Of a stretch of DNA of 64,000 nt, positions 1 through 11,404 are shown piece by piece (within the stretch, counting starts at the first letter, position 1; each line of letters opens with the position of its first letter). The notes under the pieces were generated by a model that was given only the letters and a program-made list of their open reading frames with translations, had not been told where the DNA came from and ran no database searches. The position numbers were made by a program, and so were the translations under genes. Location of the stretch: positions 1 through 64,000 of the forward strand of contig CACNHT010000001.1 of NCBI GenBank assembly GCA_902620285.1. Reading direction: 5' to 3'. Source of the stretch: an uncultured Alphaproteobacteria bacterium. Its GTDB lineage: Bacteria > Pseudomonadota > Alphaproteobacteria > HIMB59 > GCA-002718135.

Positions 1-1440
<1,440 letters not shown>

Positions 1441-1461
1441 AAATAATTTAAATTAATTTAA

Positions 1462-1490
1462 AAGTGGAACTTAAAGTTCCACTTTTTTTA
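1462..1490 (+). terminator. Intrinsic terminator after katG
   Basis: AAGTGGAAC-ttaaa-GTTCCACTT stem followed by a T run. Confidence 0.85.
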
Positions 1491-1808
1491 TTTTGGCATA
1501 TTGGTTGCACCAGTTTCTAATGAAATTATTTTACCATCTTTATATTTGTATACTGCCATCACAGCTTGGGTGTTACCGTCTTTGAAAGTAACGAAAGAGT
1601 GATGTATCCCAATCTCGTCATTTTCATATACAATTCTAGACTTATCATCATTAATGTCGTCACTCATAGCCCAGCCTATAACGTCAGACTTTGATAAAAC
1701 ATTACCACTAGAATGCATTGTAAATTTGAAATCATCATGGATAATTTCATTCATTCCTGCTTCATCTTTTTCATTAAATACCTTCATGTATTTTTCTAGT
1801 ATTGACAT
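1488..1808 (-). CDS. SnoaL/NTF2-like fold small protein
   Basis: 106 aa ORF; MSILEKYMKVFNEKDEAGMNEIIHDDFKFTMHSSG resembles nuclear transport factor 2-like proteins. Confidence 0.6.
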   Translation of the reverse strand: MSILEKYMKVFNEKDEAGMNEIIHDDFKFTMHSSGNVLSKSDVIGWAMSDDINDDKSRIVYENDEIGIHHSFVTFKDGNTQAVMAVYKYKDGKIISLETGATNMPK

Positions 1809-1863
1809 ATTTTCTCCTAGTATCAGTATTTTATATAGGAATTTATTTTAAATAAGTATTTAA

Positions 1864-2835
1864 TTATCTTTCTTTAATGTAAGGTTGTCCAATAGCATTA
1901 GGTGCAATTGCTTTACCTACAAAACCAGCAAGCAATACTACTGTTAGTATATATGGAAGTGCTTGTATTAATTGAACTGGTATTTCGCCAATTGCAGGTA
2001 GCTCAACACCTTGAAGTCTGATCTGAAGAGCGTCTGTAAATCCAAAGAGCAAGCAAGCAATTAAAGCTGTTTTAGGATGCCATTTTCCAAAGATCATTGC
2101 TGCTAATGCTAAGTATCCTCTTCCCGCTGACATTTCTCTAAAGAAATTTGCATTAACGGCAGTTGATAAATGAGCTCCCGCAAAAGCAATTAAAACTCCA
2201 TTGATTGCTAGTGCTTTATATCTCATAGTAAACACATTGATACCAGCAGTATCTACTGCACTTGGATTTTCTCCGACTGCTCTTAGACGCAAACCAAAAC
2301 TAGTTTTAAATACTATCCAAAAAACTAGTGGGACAGAAAGATATGCTAGATAAACAAAAACATAATGACCACTTAATATATCACTATAAAGTGTTCCAAT
2401 AACCGGAATATCTCTCAGTGCATCAGCAAAAGGAAGATGAATTTCTAAAAAACGCTGATCTTCATTTAATGTTGGCGTCAGACCCGCTTGCCCAAACCAC
2501 GCAGCTGCTAAAGCAGTTGTTAAACCAATAATTAAAATATTTATAGCAACACATGATACTACTTGATCACCTTTGTGCGTTACCGAAGCAAATCCATGTA
2601 ACATTGATAAACACACACATACAATTATAGCTAATAATAAACCTAACCACGGGTTACCTAAATAGTACGATCCAACGGCTGCTACAAATGCGGCCATAAG
2701 CATTTTACCTTCTAAGCTAAAATCTATTACCCCAGATCTTTCAGCAAATATACCAGCCATTGCTGCAAAAACTAAAGGTGTAGATATTCTTAAAGTAGAA
2801 TTAATTAAAGAAGCAATATCAGATAAAAATTCCAT
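1864..2835 (-). CDS. ABC transporter permease (BMP/nucleoside-type)
   Basis: 323 aa membrane protein; adjacent to second permease, ATPase and BMP lipoprotein-family binding protein. Confidence 0.9.
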   Translation of the reverse strand: MEFLSDIASLINSTLRISTPLVFAAMAGIFAERSGVIDFSLEGKMLMAAFVAAVGSYYLGNPWLGLLLAIIVCVCLSMLHGFASVTHKGDQVVSCVAINILIIGLTTALAAAWFGQAGLTPTLNEDQRFLEIHLPFADALRDIPVIGTLYSDILSGHYVFVYLAYLSVPLVFWIVFKTSFGLRLRAVGENPSAVDTAGINVFTMRYKALAINGVLIAFAGAHLSTAVNANFFREMSAGRGYLALAAMIFGKWHPKTALIACLLFGFTDALQIRLQGVELPAIGEIPVQLIQALPYILTVVLLAGFVGKAIAPNAIGQPYIKER

Positions 2836-3956
2836 TACACATTTACCTCTCTATTAAGTCTTCTAACAAAAAAACTTTCTATTTGTGGTCTAAAAAGATT
2901 TTCTAATGCACCACTAAATAATATTATTAATCCCTGGACAGCAACAAACATGTATCTTGTTATGTTTGGCATTTCGAAGGTAACTTCTGATCCTCCTTGG
3001 TATAAAATTCCAAATAAAAATGCTGCTGGTAAAATACCAATCGGATGATTTCTGCCCATTAATGCAACTGCAATTCCTGTGAATCCATATCCTGCTGGAA
3101 AGCCTGCTTGAATTTTATGACTTACACCAAGAATTTCATTGACGCCAAGTAGACCTGCTAAACCTCCAGAAATACACATCGCGATGATAATATTTTTATG
3201 CGGTGATATTCCTGCATATATTGCTGCTTGAGTATTGTGTCCTACTGCTCGCATTTCATAACCCCATTTAGTTTTCCAAACTAAAAACCAAACAAAAAAT
3301 AATGATGCAATTGCTAATAAAAAAGTCAGATTAAGTGGTGAATATCTTATTTTTATTCCAAGTATTCCAGAGAATGCTTCAAAGCTCGGTAACCAGATTT
3401 CTTCTGGAAGCTTTACTGTATGAGGTGCCATTTGATTTGTATCTCTAATCACATCTACAAGTAAGAAAATCATTAAAGATGAAGCGATAAAATTAAACAT
3501 TATTGTTGTAATAACAACATGACTTCCTCTTTTTGATTGAAGATAAGCAGGTATGTAAGCCCATGCTGCACCAAATAAAAATGCACCAAAGATTGCCAAA
3601 AGCCAAACGATTGGAACAGGAAGAAAACTTAAATTTATTGCTACTAAAAAAACACCAAGACCACCTATATACGCTTGTCCTTCCCCACCGATATTAAAAA
3701 GTCTGCAATGAAAAGCTACAGCAAAAGCTAGCCCAGTAAAAATAAAATTTGTTGTGTAATAAAGTGTATAAGCAAATCCTTGGATATAACCAAATGATCC
3801 ATAAATAATTAACTTAACAGCTTCTATTGGATTTTCACCTGCAATAAAAACAAAAAGTCCTGAAACTAATAACGCTAATGTTAAGTTTACTAATGGAACA
3901 ATAACATTAGATACCCACCATGGAACTTTTGACTTATCGACTACAATATTACTCAT
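2835..3956 (-). CDS. ABC transporter permease (BMP/nucleoside-type)
   Basis: 373 aa membrane protein; GGEGQAYIGG and EMRAVGHNTQAAIYAGI motifs. Confidence 0.9.
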   Translation of the reverse strand: MSNIVVDKSKVPWWVSNVIVPLVNLTLALLVSGLFVFIAGENPIEAVKLIIYGSFGYIQGFAYTLYYTTNFIFTGLAFAVAFHCRLFNIGGEGQAYIGGLGVFLVAINLSFLPVPIVWLLAIFGAFLFGAAWAYIPAYLQSKRGSHVVITTIMFNFIASSLMIFLLVDVIRDTNQMAPHTVKLPEEIWLPSFEAFSGILGIKIRYSPLNLTFLLAIASLFFVWFLVWKTKWGYEMRAVGHNTQAAIYAGISPHKNIIIAMCISGGLAGLLGVNEILGVSHKIQAGFPAGYGFTGIAVALMGRNHPIGILPAAFLFGILYQGGSEVTFEMPNITRYMFVAVQGLIILFSGALENLFRPQIESFFVRRLNREVNV

Positions 3957-5476
3957 TATGCAACACCAGCCATTAGCAATCCCAGCTCACGATCAGTAAC
4001 ATTTTTATTTTCCTTTTCTCCAACAATTTTTCCATCAAACATAACGATTATTCTGTCAGATAAGGATAAGATTTCATCTAACTCAACTGATGCTAATAGT
4101 ATTGCTGCACCTTTATCTCTCATATCAATAAGACGTTGATGAATAAACTCGATTGCTCCAATATCTACACCTCTTGTTGGCTGCCCCACTAAAAGAATTT
4201 TTGGATTTTCATTAAGCTCTCTACTCAAAATAATTTTTTGTTGATTACCTCCTGAAAAATTAGATGTTATTAAGTTTGGAGAATTAGGTCGAACATCATA
4301 TTCTTGCATAACCTTATTTGAATATTCAGTAATTTCTTTATTGTTCAAAATTGCAGATTTTGAATATGGCTCTTGATCATGATAACCAAAAATTAAATTT
4401 TCATGAGCCTTGAAATCACTTATTAAACCCATTCTTTGCCTGTCTTCAGGTACATGCGCTAAACCTTTTTCTTTAAGCATTCTTGGGTTTAGGAAATTAT
4501 TCTGATCAGAAATTTTTTCACCAAATAATTCAATACTTCCAGACTCTACTTTTCTAATTCCTGAAAGTGCTTCTAATAATTCAGTTTGTCCATTACCAGT
4601 TACACCAGCAATACCCAGAATTTCTCCTGAACATATTTCTAGGTTTACATCTTTTACACGCGTTACATCTAGATCGTCTTTGACTGAAAGATTATTAACT
4701 TTGAATATGGTTTCCCCTTTTTTTATTTCTTTTTTATCAACTCTAAGTAAGACACTTCTTCCAACCATCATTTCAGCTAGTTGTTCTTTGCTTGTATCTT
4801 CAGTTTTTGTATGCCCAACCATTTCACCTTGACGCATCACTGATACTTCGCTTGTTAAATCCATTATTTCAATTAATTTATGTGTAATTAATACTATGGT
4901 TTTACCTTCATCTTTTAATGAACGAAGAATTTTAAATAACTCATCAACTTCTTGAGGTGTAAGAACTCCTGTTGGCTCATCAAGAATTAAAATTTCTGCT
5001 CCTCTGTATAAAGATTTTAATATTTCCACTCTTTGACGAAAACCTACAGATAAATCTGAAATAGTGGCATCAAGATCAATATTAAAATTATATGTTTGAC
5101 ATAATTTTTCTAAATCTTCTTTTGCCTTTTGTAATTTTTCTCCAAATACTGTTTCACCTTCAAAACCAAGAATTATATTTTCTAGCACAGTAAAGTTTTC
5201 TACCAACATAAAATGTTGGTGAACCATTCCAATGCCGTTTATTATTGAATCTCTTGGTGATCTTAAATTAATTTCTTTTCCATTAATCTTAATTGAACCC
5301 GAATTAGCTTGGTAAAGACCAAAAACTATACTCATCAAAGTAGATTTACCTGCTCCGTTTTCTCCAATTATGCCGTGAATTGTTCCTTTATTTATTTTGA
5401 GATTAATATTTTTGTTGGCCTGAACATGACCAAATGATTTATTTATATCCGTTAATTCTAAGATAGGTGAGACCAT
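3956..5476 (-). CDS. ABC transporter ATP-binding protein, two ATPase domains
   Basis: GENGAGKST Walker A; two nucleotide-binding domains; ILILDEPTGVL; 506 aa. Confidence 0.94.
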   Translation of the reverse strand: MVSPILELTDINKSFGHVQANKNINLKINKGTIHGIIGENGAGKSTLMSIVFGLYQANSGSIKINGKEINLRSPRDSIINGIGMVHQHFMLVENFTVLENIILGFEGETVFGEKLQKAKEDLEKLCQTYNFNIDLDATISDLSVGFRQRVEILKSLYRGAEILILDEPTGVLTPQEVDELFKILRSLKDEGKTIVLITHKLIEIMDLTSEVSVMRQGEMVGHTKTEDTSKEQLAEMMVGRSVLLRVDKKEIKKGETIFKVNNLSVKDDLDVTRVKDVNLEICSGEILGIAGVTGNGQTELLEALSGIRKVESGSIELFGEKISDQNNFLNPRMLKEKGLAHVPEDRQRMGLISDFKAHENLIFGYHDQEPYSKSAILNNKEITEYSNKVMQEYDVRPNSPNLITSNFSGGNQQKIILSRELNENPKILLVGQPTRGVDIGAIEFIHQRLIDMRDKGAAILLASVELDEILSLSDRIIVMFDGKIVGEKENKNVTDRELGLLMAGVA

Positions 5477-5504
5477 AAATTATTTATTAATCTTTGGTCT
5501 CACC
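5466..5504 (-). promoter_or_regulatory. Intercistronic hairpin overlapping the ATPase start codon
   Basis: 10-bp perfect inverted repeat (GGTGAGACCA / TGGTCTCACC) between bmp stop and ATPase ATG. Confidence 0.6.
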
Positions 5505-5522
5505 AAATATTTATTTTAGTAT

Positions 5523-6500
5523 CTACTCTTGTGACCAGTCAGCAACAACTAGAGCACCGCTCGCAATGTCTGCGGCAGCAGCATCTGCGGCAGCAGCCAT
5601 TTCAGATGTTACCATTCCATCTTCAGTTGCATAACCAACCATTCCTTCTGAAAGACCAAGAATGTTTATGCCAGATTCAAATCTGCCTGACTCAACATTT
5701 TTAGCTTGTTCAAAAATTGTTAGATCTAATCTCTTCAACATTGATGTTAACATGTTACCTGGATGCATCCAGTTTTGATTAGAGTCAACTCCGATACCCA
5801 TAATGCCGGCGTCAGCAGCAGCTTGAAGAACACCAATACCTGTTCCACCAGCAGCTTGGTATACAACATCAGCACCACCATCAATTTGAGCTTTTGTTAA
5901 TTCTGCACCTTTTGTTGGGTTATTCCATGCCTCGTTTGTAGTTCCAGTCATATTAGCTAAAACAGTTATATCTGGATTTACATATTGTGCACCTTGCTCA
6001 TAACCACCTTGGAATTTTCTAATCAGAGGAATATCCATTCCACCAACGAAACCTATTGTTCCACTTTTAGAAGCCATAGCAGCCATCATTCCAACTAAGA
6101 AAGAACCTTCATGTTCTTTATAACAAGCTTGATAAATATTATTGTTTGGATCGTCTAACCAACAAACATCAACTGCAACAAATTTTATATCTGGGTAATC
6201 AGCTGAAACTGCTGCAACTGCATCAGCTTGAGCAAATCCCATTCCTACGATCATTGTTGCTCCTCTATCAGCAATCTTGCGCATACCCTGCTCGATCTGA
6301 TTGTCGTTTGCAGATTCAAACTCAATCATACCCCAGCCAAGTTCATTAACAACTCTTTCAGCTGTATTGAATGCTAACTCGTTAAATGATTTGTCAAATT
6401 TTCCACCAGAGTCATAAACAACTCCTATTGTGTTTGCAAACGCACTTGAAGAGAAGACAAGAGCGAAAGAAACTGTAAAAATACTTAAAATTTTCTTCAT
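5523..6500 (-). CDS. BMP family ABC transporter substrate-binding protein
   Basis: Signal peptide; TIGVVYDSGGKFDKSFNELAFN...; next to matching permeases. Confidence 0.93.
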   Translation of the reverse strand: MKKILSIFTVSFALVFSSSAFANTIGVVYDSGGKFDKSFNELAFNTAERVVNELGWGMIEFESANDNQIEQGMRKIADRGATMIVGMGFAQADAVAAVSADYPDIKFVAVDVCWLDDPNNNIYQACYKEHEGSFLVGMMAAMASKSGTIGFVGGMDIPLIRKFQGGYEQGAQYVNPDITVLANMTGTTNEAWNNPTKGAELTKAQIDGGADVVYQAAGGTGIGVLQAAADAGIMGIGVDSNQNWMHPGNMLTSMLKRLDLTIFEQAKNVESGRFESGINILGLSEGMVGYATEDGMVTSEMAAAADAAAADIASGALVVADWSQE

Positions 6501-6617
6501 ACCAAAAATCCCCCTTAAATATGAATTATAGATATCCCATTGATAACATTTTCTTGATAAAAAAATGCATTAAAAAATGAGATTATGGATAAATAATAGG
6601 ATTTTTTATGGATAACT

Positions 6618-7238
6618 TCAAGTACCCATATACCTATCGCCTGCGTCACCTAAGCCCGGTACAATGAACTTATTTTTATTCAATTTGGCATCAATGTTGC
6701 AAGTAAATATATGAATGCCTTTTTGCTTTTTTTGAATATTTTTAATGCCCTCAGGAGCAGCTAGCAAAGACACTAAAAATATATCTTTAATACTAACGCC
6801 TTTGTTTTTTATTAAATTGATTGCAGCAATTGAAGAATTACCTGTGGCCAACATTGGATCTAGAATTAAAACTTTTTTATTTTTAACTCTTGGAAGTTTA
6901 AAGAGATATTCTACAGGCTCATAAGTTTGTTCGTCGCGATATAAACCTATGTGACCTTTTTCAGCTTCCGGTAAAAATTTTGCAAACCCCTCAAGTAACC
7001 CTAAACCAGCACGTAAAATAGGGACCAAAATTATGGGTTGACCCAAGACTGTACCACTCATTTTTTTTAGAGGTGTTTCAATTTTTTGTTTTTTAAAGGG
7101 AACGTATTTAAGAACATCAGAAGCAATGAGGTAGCTTATTTCATTCATAGTTTGTCTAAAAACAGTATTTGATGTTTTTTTATTTCGTAAAATTGTTAGT
7201 TTGTATTGAACGAATGGTGATTTAATTACTGTAATCAT
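6618..7238 (-). CDS. upp: Uracil phosphoribosyltransferase
   Basis: PILRAGLGLLEG, LILDPMLATGNSS, C-terminal PGLGDAGDRYMGT. Confidence 0.95.
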   Translation of the reverse strand: MITVIKSPFVQYKLTILRNKKTSNTVFRQTMNEISYLIASDVLKYVPFKKQKIETPLKKMSGTVLGQPIILVPILRAGLGLLEGFAKFLPEAEKGHIGLYRDEQTYEPVEYLFKLPRVKNKKVLILDPMLATGNSSIAAINLIKNKGVSIKDIFLVSLLAAPEGIKNIQKKQKGIHIFTCNIDAKLNKNKFIVPGLGDAGDRYMGT

Positions 7239-7258
7239 ATGCGATTACATATATAGAA

Positions 7259-7759
7259 ATGCCACTAAGAGCAATGCGGTTATCAATTTATTTTTTAACA
7301 TTAGTGTTTTTATCTAGCTGTACGACTATTGAGGTTGGAAGAGAGGTTGTTAAAGTTGGGGCGGTTGTAAAAGACAAAGTTGAGGAAACTATTACAAAAA
7401 AAGAGCCAGAAATTATTGAAGATAAAACTATTGTTGAAGAACAACAAATTATCACTGAAGAAAAAGAAGAGGAAAAAACTATAGTTAAGGAGCAGCAAAA
7501 AATTGCAGAAATAAATTTCATGGGAAAACAAGTTGCTGAGATAAAACAAAAATTAGGGCAGCCTAATTTAGCACGATCTGATGGCTCGGTGCATATGATG
7601 CGATATGATAGTAGTTCATGTAGGTTGTTTATCTTCTTTAATATAAACTCAAATATTAAGAGAGTAGAATATTTTGAATTTCGAGACTCTTTAGGAGAGC
7701 TTATAAATACAAAGAACTCGATAGAAGAATGTTATAAAGAATACGACTTTACTAGCTAA
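7259..7759 (+). CDS. Putative lipoprotein with acidic low-complexity linker and a C-terminal SmpA/BamE-like segment
   Basis: Lipobox FLSSC; repeats KTIVEEQQII.../KTIVKEQQKI; VAEIKQKLGQPNLARSDG segment. Confidence 0.6.
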   Translation: MPLRAMRLSIYFLTLVFLSSCTTIEVGREVVKVGAVVKDKVEETITKKEPEIIEDKTIVEEQQIITEEKEEEKTIVKEQQKIAEINFMGKQVAEIKQKLGQPNLARSDGSVHMMRYDSSSCRLFIFFNINSNIKRVEYFEFRDSLGELINTKNSIEECYKEYDFTS

Positions 7760-10700
7760 TTTCAACAAGCAAATCTTTGGTTTCCACATTATCACCAGAT
7801 GCAACATTAATTGATTTGATTGTTCCACTTTTATCAGCGTTTATTGTAGTTTCCATTTTCATAGCCTCGATCACTAGTAACTTATCACCTTTAATCACCT
7901 TACTACCTGATTGGATAAATATTTTAGCAACTTGGCCTGGCAAAGGAGATCCGACATGATCCAAATTATTATCATCTGCTTTAGCTCTTTGTGTTATATT
8001 TTTTGAAAATTCTTTATTTTCTATATCTATTGTTCTTGGTTGTCCGTTAATTTCAAAAAACACGGAGCACTTTCCATTACTATTAACTTCACTTTTTGCT
8101 AAATATCTTAAGATAAGGTTTTTTCCTTTATCAATTTCTATCGTGTATTCTTTATCTTGTTGAGGACCATAAAAAAACAATTCTGTTGAAAGAATTGATG
8201 TATCACTAAACTCCTTAAAGTGATCAACATAATCTTTAAAAACTTTTGGATACATTAAGTAAGACGCTAGATGTGTTTGATTAACTTTCATCCCAATTTC
8301 ATCTTCTAAATTTTTTGCTTCTTTATCTAAATCAACTGATTCTAAAACTTCTCCAGGTCTTTTTGTTAGAGGTTTTGTATCACCAAGAACTTTCTTTTGA
8401 AGTTCTTTCGGAAAACCTCCTTGGGGTATACCAATCTCCCCTTTAAAAAATTCGATGACTGAGGCAGGAAAAGAGATTTCTTTTTTTGGGTCTAACACAT
8501 CTTCTTTGGATAAATCATTAGCGATCATATAGAGCGCCATATCACCAACAATTTTAGAAGAAGGTGTAACTTTAACAATATCACCAAAAAGTTGGTTTAC
8601 TTCTGCATATTTATTAGCAACCATTCCCCACTTATCAGTTGTAATTCCCAATGATCTCGCTTGTTCTTTTAAATTCGTAAACTGACCACCAGGCATTTGG
8701 TGAAGATACACATCAGAGCTTCCGCCTTTGAAGTCAGTTTCAAAAGCATGATAATTTTGACGTACCTGCTCCCAATATAAAGATAGTGTTCTTATAGCCT
8801 CTTCATCAAGTTTTGGGTCTTGATGATTTTGTTTCATTATAGATACGATAGAACCAAGCGCAGGTTGTGATGTTAATCCACTCATCGAGTCAATTGCAAG
8901 ATCAACGATATCGACCTTTTCTTCTATTGCAGCGAGAACTGATGCTGAGGAAGTACCAGATGTATCGTGAGTATGAAAATGAATTGGAAGATCAGTTGTT
9001 TGTTTAATTTCGTTAACTAATTTTTTTATAGCATTAGGTTTAGCTAATCCCGCCATATCTTTAATGGCAATAATATGTGCTCCTGCTTTTTCTAAATCTT
9101 TAACAAGATCAATATAATATTTTAATGTATATTTTTTCTCATTTGGATCAGTTACATCATTTGTATAACAGATAGTTCCTTCACAAATTTTATTTTGATT
9201 GCGGACTTCATCAATTGCAACACGCATATTATCAATTAGGTTTAATGAATCAAAAACTCGGAATACATCAATTCCAGCTTCTGCTGATTGTTGAATGAAA
9301 TGTTTAACAACGTTATCTGGATAATTTTTATATCCAACAGCATTAGATCCTCTAAAGAGCATTTGTTTAAGAAGGTTAGGTGCCCTTTTATTTAATCTTG
9401 CTAATCTATCCCAAGGATCCTCTTTTAAAAAACGCATCGATGTATCGAAGGTTGCACCGCCCCAACATTCTAATGAGAACAAGTTGCTTAGATTTTCACT
9501 ATAATATTCAGCAATGTTAATAAGATCATCTGTTCTCATTCTTGTAGCAAGAAGCGATTGGTGTGCATCACGCATCGTTGTGTCAGTAATTAGGGTATAG
9601 GGTGTTTCTTTTATTTTTTTTGCAAATTTTTCTGGACCTAAAGTTTGTAAATCTTTTACATAATTATTTTTTTCACTTTTAGTTTTTGAAATAGGAATTT
9701 GAACTTCTACAGTCAAATTACTACTAACTCTTCCAGATACATCATTATGTCCATTTACAATTATGTTTCCAAGATAAGATACAATTTTTGATGCTCGATC
9801 TTTTTGCGGATTATAAGCATAGAGTTCTTTTTTAGTATCCACAAAATTGGTATTGTAATTTCCTTCAAGGAAATCTTTGTTGTTTATAAGAGACTCAAGA
9901 AATACTAAATTTGTTTTAACTCCTCTAATTCTAAATTCTCGTAAAGCCCTATCCATTCTTTTAATACAGTCGTCTTGATGCTTTGCCCAAGTTGTTACTT
10001 TTACGAGTAAAGAATCATAATACGGTGTGATGATCGAACCTGAAGAAGCATTTGCTGCATCTAGCCTCACTCCAAAACCAGCAGCTGATCGGTAAGTCAT
10101 TATCTTCCCATAATCTGGCATAAAATTATTAAGCGGATCTTCGGTAGTAACTCTACATTGAATAGCAAATCCATTTAGATGAATGTCTTCTTGTTTAGGA
10201 AGGGCTGGATGATTGCCAATTTTTTCACCTTCTGCAATTTTAATTTGAGCTTTTACAATATCAATACCAGTTACTTCTTCTGTTACTGTATGTTCAACCT
10301 GAATTCTTGGGTTAACTTCAATGAAATAAAATTCGCCAGATTTTTTATCAAACAAAAATTCAACAGTTCCTGCACCAAAGTATTTAACTTGTTTAGCAAT
10401 TTTAATAGCAGCATTACAAATTTCTTCTCGAGTTTTATTTTCAAGAAAATGTGCAGGAGCTCTTTCAATAATCTTTTGATGCCTTCTTTGAAGAGAACAA
10501 TCTCTTTCAAAAAGATGTATGATATTTCCGTGTTTGTCACCTAAAATTTGAACTTCAATGTGCGCAGCATCTTCTAAAAATTTTTCTATAAATACTTCAT
10601 CTTTTCCAAAAGCTTTAAGTGACTCACTTTGAGCAGTTGTAATTTGATCTATTAATTCATTGCTCGATCTAACAACACGCATTCCTCGACCGCCGCCACC

Positions 10701-11195
10701 CCAACTAGCTTTAACAATTACTGGGTAACCAATTTTCTCAACTTCTTTTTCAACACTTTTTAAATTTTCTTTTGTTACAAGAACAGATGGAACGGTGCCT
10801 ACCTTTGCTTCTTCCGCAACTTTTTTAGCTTCAGTTTTATTTCCAAATCTTTTTAGTATTTCTTTACTAGGTCCAATAAATGTTATGTCATTTTTTTCAC
10901 ACTGCTCAGCCAGTTCAGGACTCTCAGATAAAAATCCATAACCTGGATGGATAGCGTCAACCTTTGCATCTTTAGCAATTTTAATAATCGAGTCTATGTC
11001 TAAATATGCTTGAATTGGACCTTTGCCTTCACCAACTAAATAACTTTCATCCGTTTTAAATCGGTGAATAGCAAAACGATCTTCTTTAGAATAAATAGCA
11101 GCTGTTTTAATACCAGACTCTTCAGCAGCTCTAAAAATGCGAATAGCAATTTCACTTCTGTTTGCTGCTAAAATTTTACCAATCTTTTTCATCAA
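7752..11195 (-). CDS. pyc: Pyruvate carboxylase (single polypeptide)
   Basis: 1147 aa; biotin carboxylase N-terminus, central carboxyltransferase (TTMRDAHQSLLATRMRT), C-terminal biotinyl motif EAMKMETT. Confidence 0.97.
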   Translation of the reverse strand: MMKKIGKILAANRSEIAIRIFRAAEESGIKTAAIYSKEDRFAIHRFKTDESYLVGEGKGPIQAYLDIDSIIKIAKDAKVDAIHPGYGFLSESPELAEQCEKNDITFIGPSKEILKRFGNKTEAKKVAEEAKVGTVPSVLVTKENLKSVEKEVEKIGYPVIVKASWGGGGRGMRVVRSSNELIDQITTAQSESLKAFGKDEVFIEKFLEDAAHIEVQILGDKHGNIIHLFERDCSLQRRHQKIIERAPAHFLENKTREEICNAAIKIAKQVKYFGAGTVEFLFDKKSGEFYFIEVNPRIQVEHTVTEEVTGIDIVKAQIKIAEGEKIGNHPALPKQEDIHLNGFAIQCRVTTEDPLNNFMPDYGKIMTYRSAAGFGVRLDAANASSGSIITPYYDSLLVKVTTWAKHQDDCIKRMDRALREFRIRGVKTNLVFLESLINNKDFLEGNYNTNFVDTKKELYAYNPQKDRASKIVSYLGNIIVNGHNDVSGRVSSNLTVEVQIPISKTKSEKNNYVKDLQTLGPEKFAKKIKETPYTLITDTTMRDAHQSLLATRMRTDDLINIAEYYSENLSNLFSLECWGGATFDTSMRFLKEDPWDRLARLNKRAPNLLKQMLFRGSNAVGYKNYPDNVVKHFIQQSAEAGIDVFRVFDSLNLIDNMRVAIDEVRNQNKICEGTICYTNDVTDPNEKKYTLKYYIDLVKDLEKAGAHIIAIKDMAGLAKPNAIKKLVNEIKQTTDLPIHFHTHDTSGTSSASVLAAIEEKVDIVDLAIDSMSGLTSQPALGSIVSIMKQNHQDPKLDEEAIRTLSLYWEQVRQNYHAFETDFKGGSSDVYLHQMPGGQFTNLKEQARSLGITTDKWGMVANKYAEVNQLFGDIVKVTPSSKIVGDMALYMIANDLSKEDVLDPKKEISFPASVIEFFKGEIGIPQGGFPKELQKKVLGDTKPLTKRPGEVLESVDLDKEAKNLEDEIGMKVNQTHLASYLMYPKVFKDYVDHFKEFSDTSILSTELFFYGPQQDKEYTIEIDKGKNLILRYLAKSEVNSNGKCSVFFEINGQPRTIDIENKEFSKNITQRAKADDNNLDHVGSPLPGQVAKIFIQSGSKVIKGDKLLVIEAMKMETTINADKSGTIKSINVASGDNVETKDLLVEIS

Positions 11196-11404
11196 GCCAC
11201 CATTAAATAAGGATTATTACTTAATATTTTTTCGGGGATGCATCTATATGTTCCTTACTAAATTAGCAAGAGATCAAAGGAATTTAGCCATTTTTTAGGA
11301 TTTGGAAGCAATTATAAATTGATAATAAAATGCAAATTATCAATTTAATATCTGTGCACATATGTCCCTTTATCAGAAAGGTTATTTTATATTAATGTCA
11401 AATT

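Noticed and set aside
7288-7549. Minus ORFs 7288-7521 and 7310-7549
   Set aside because: Antisense of the acidic lipoprotein; F/S/N-rich artefacts of the repeat composition.
10179-10544. ORFs 10179-10544 (+) and 10283-10540 (-) within pyc
   Set aside because: Antisense or shifted frames inside the strongly conserved pyc reading frame; low-complexity translations, no family resemblance.
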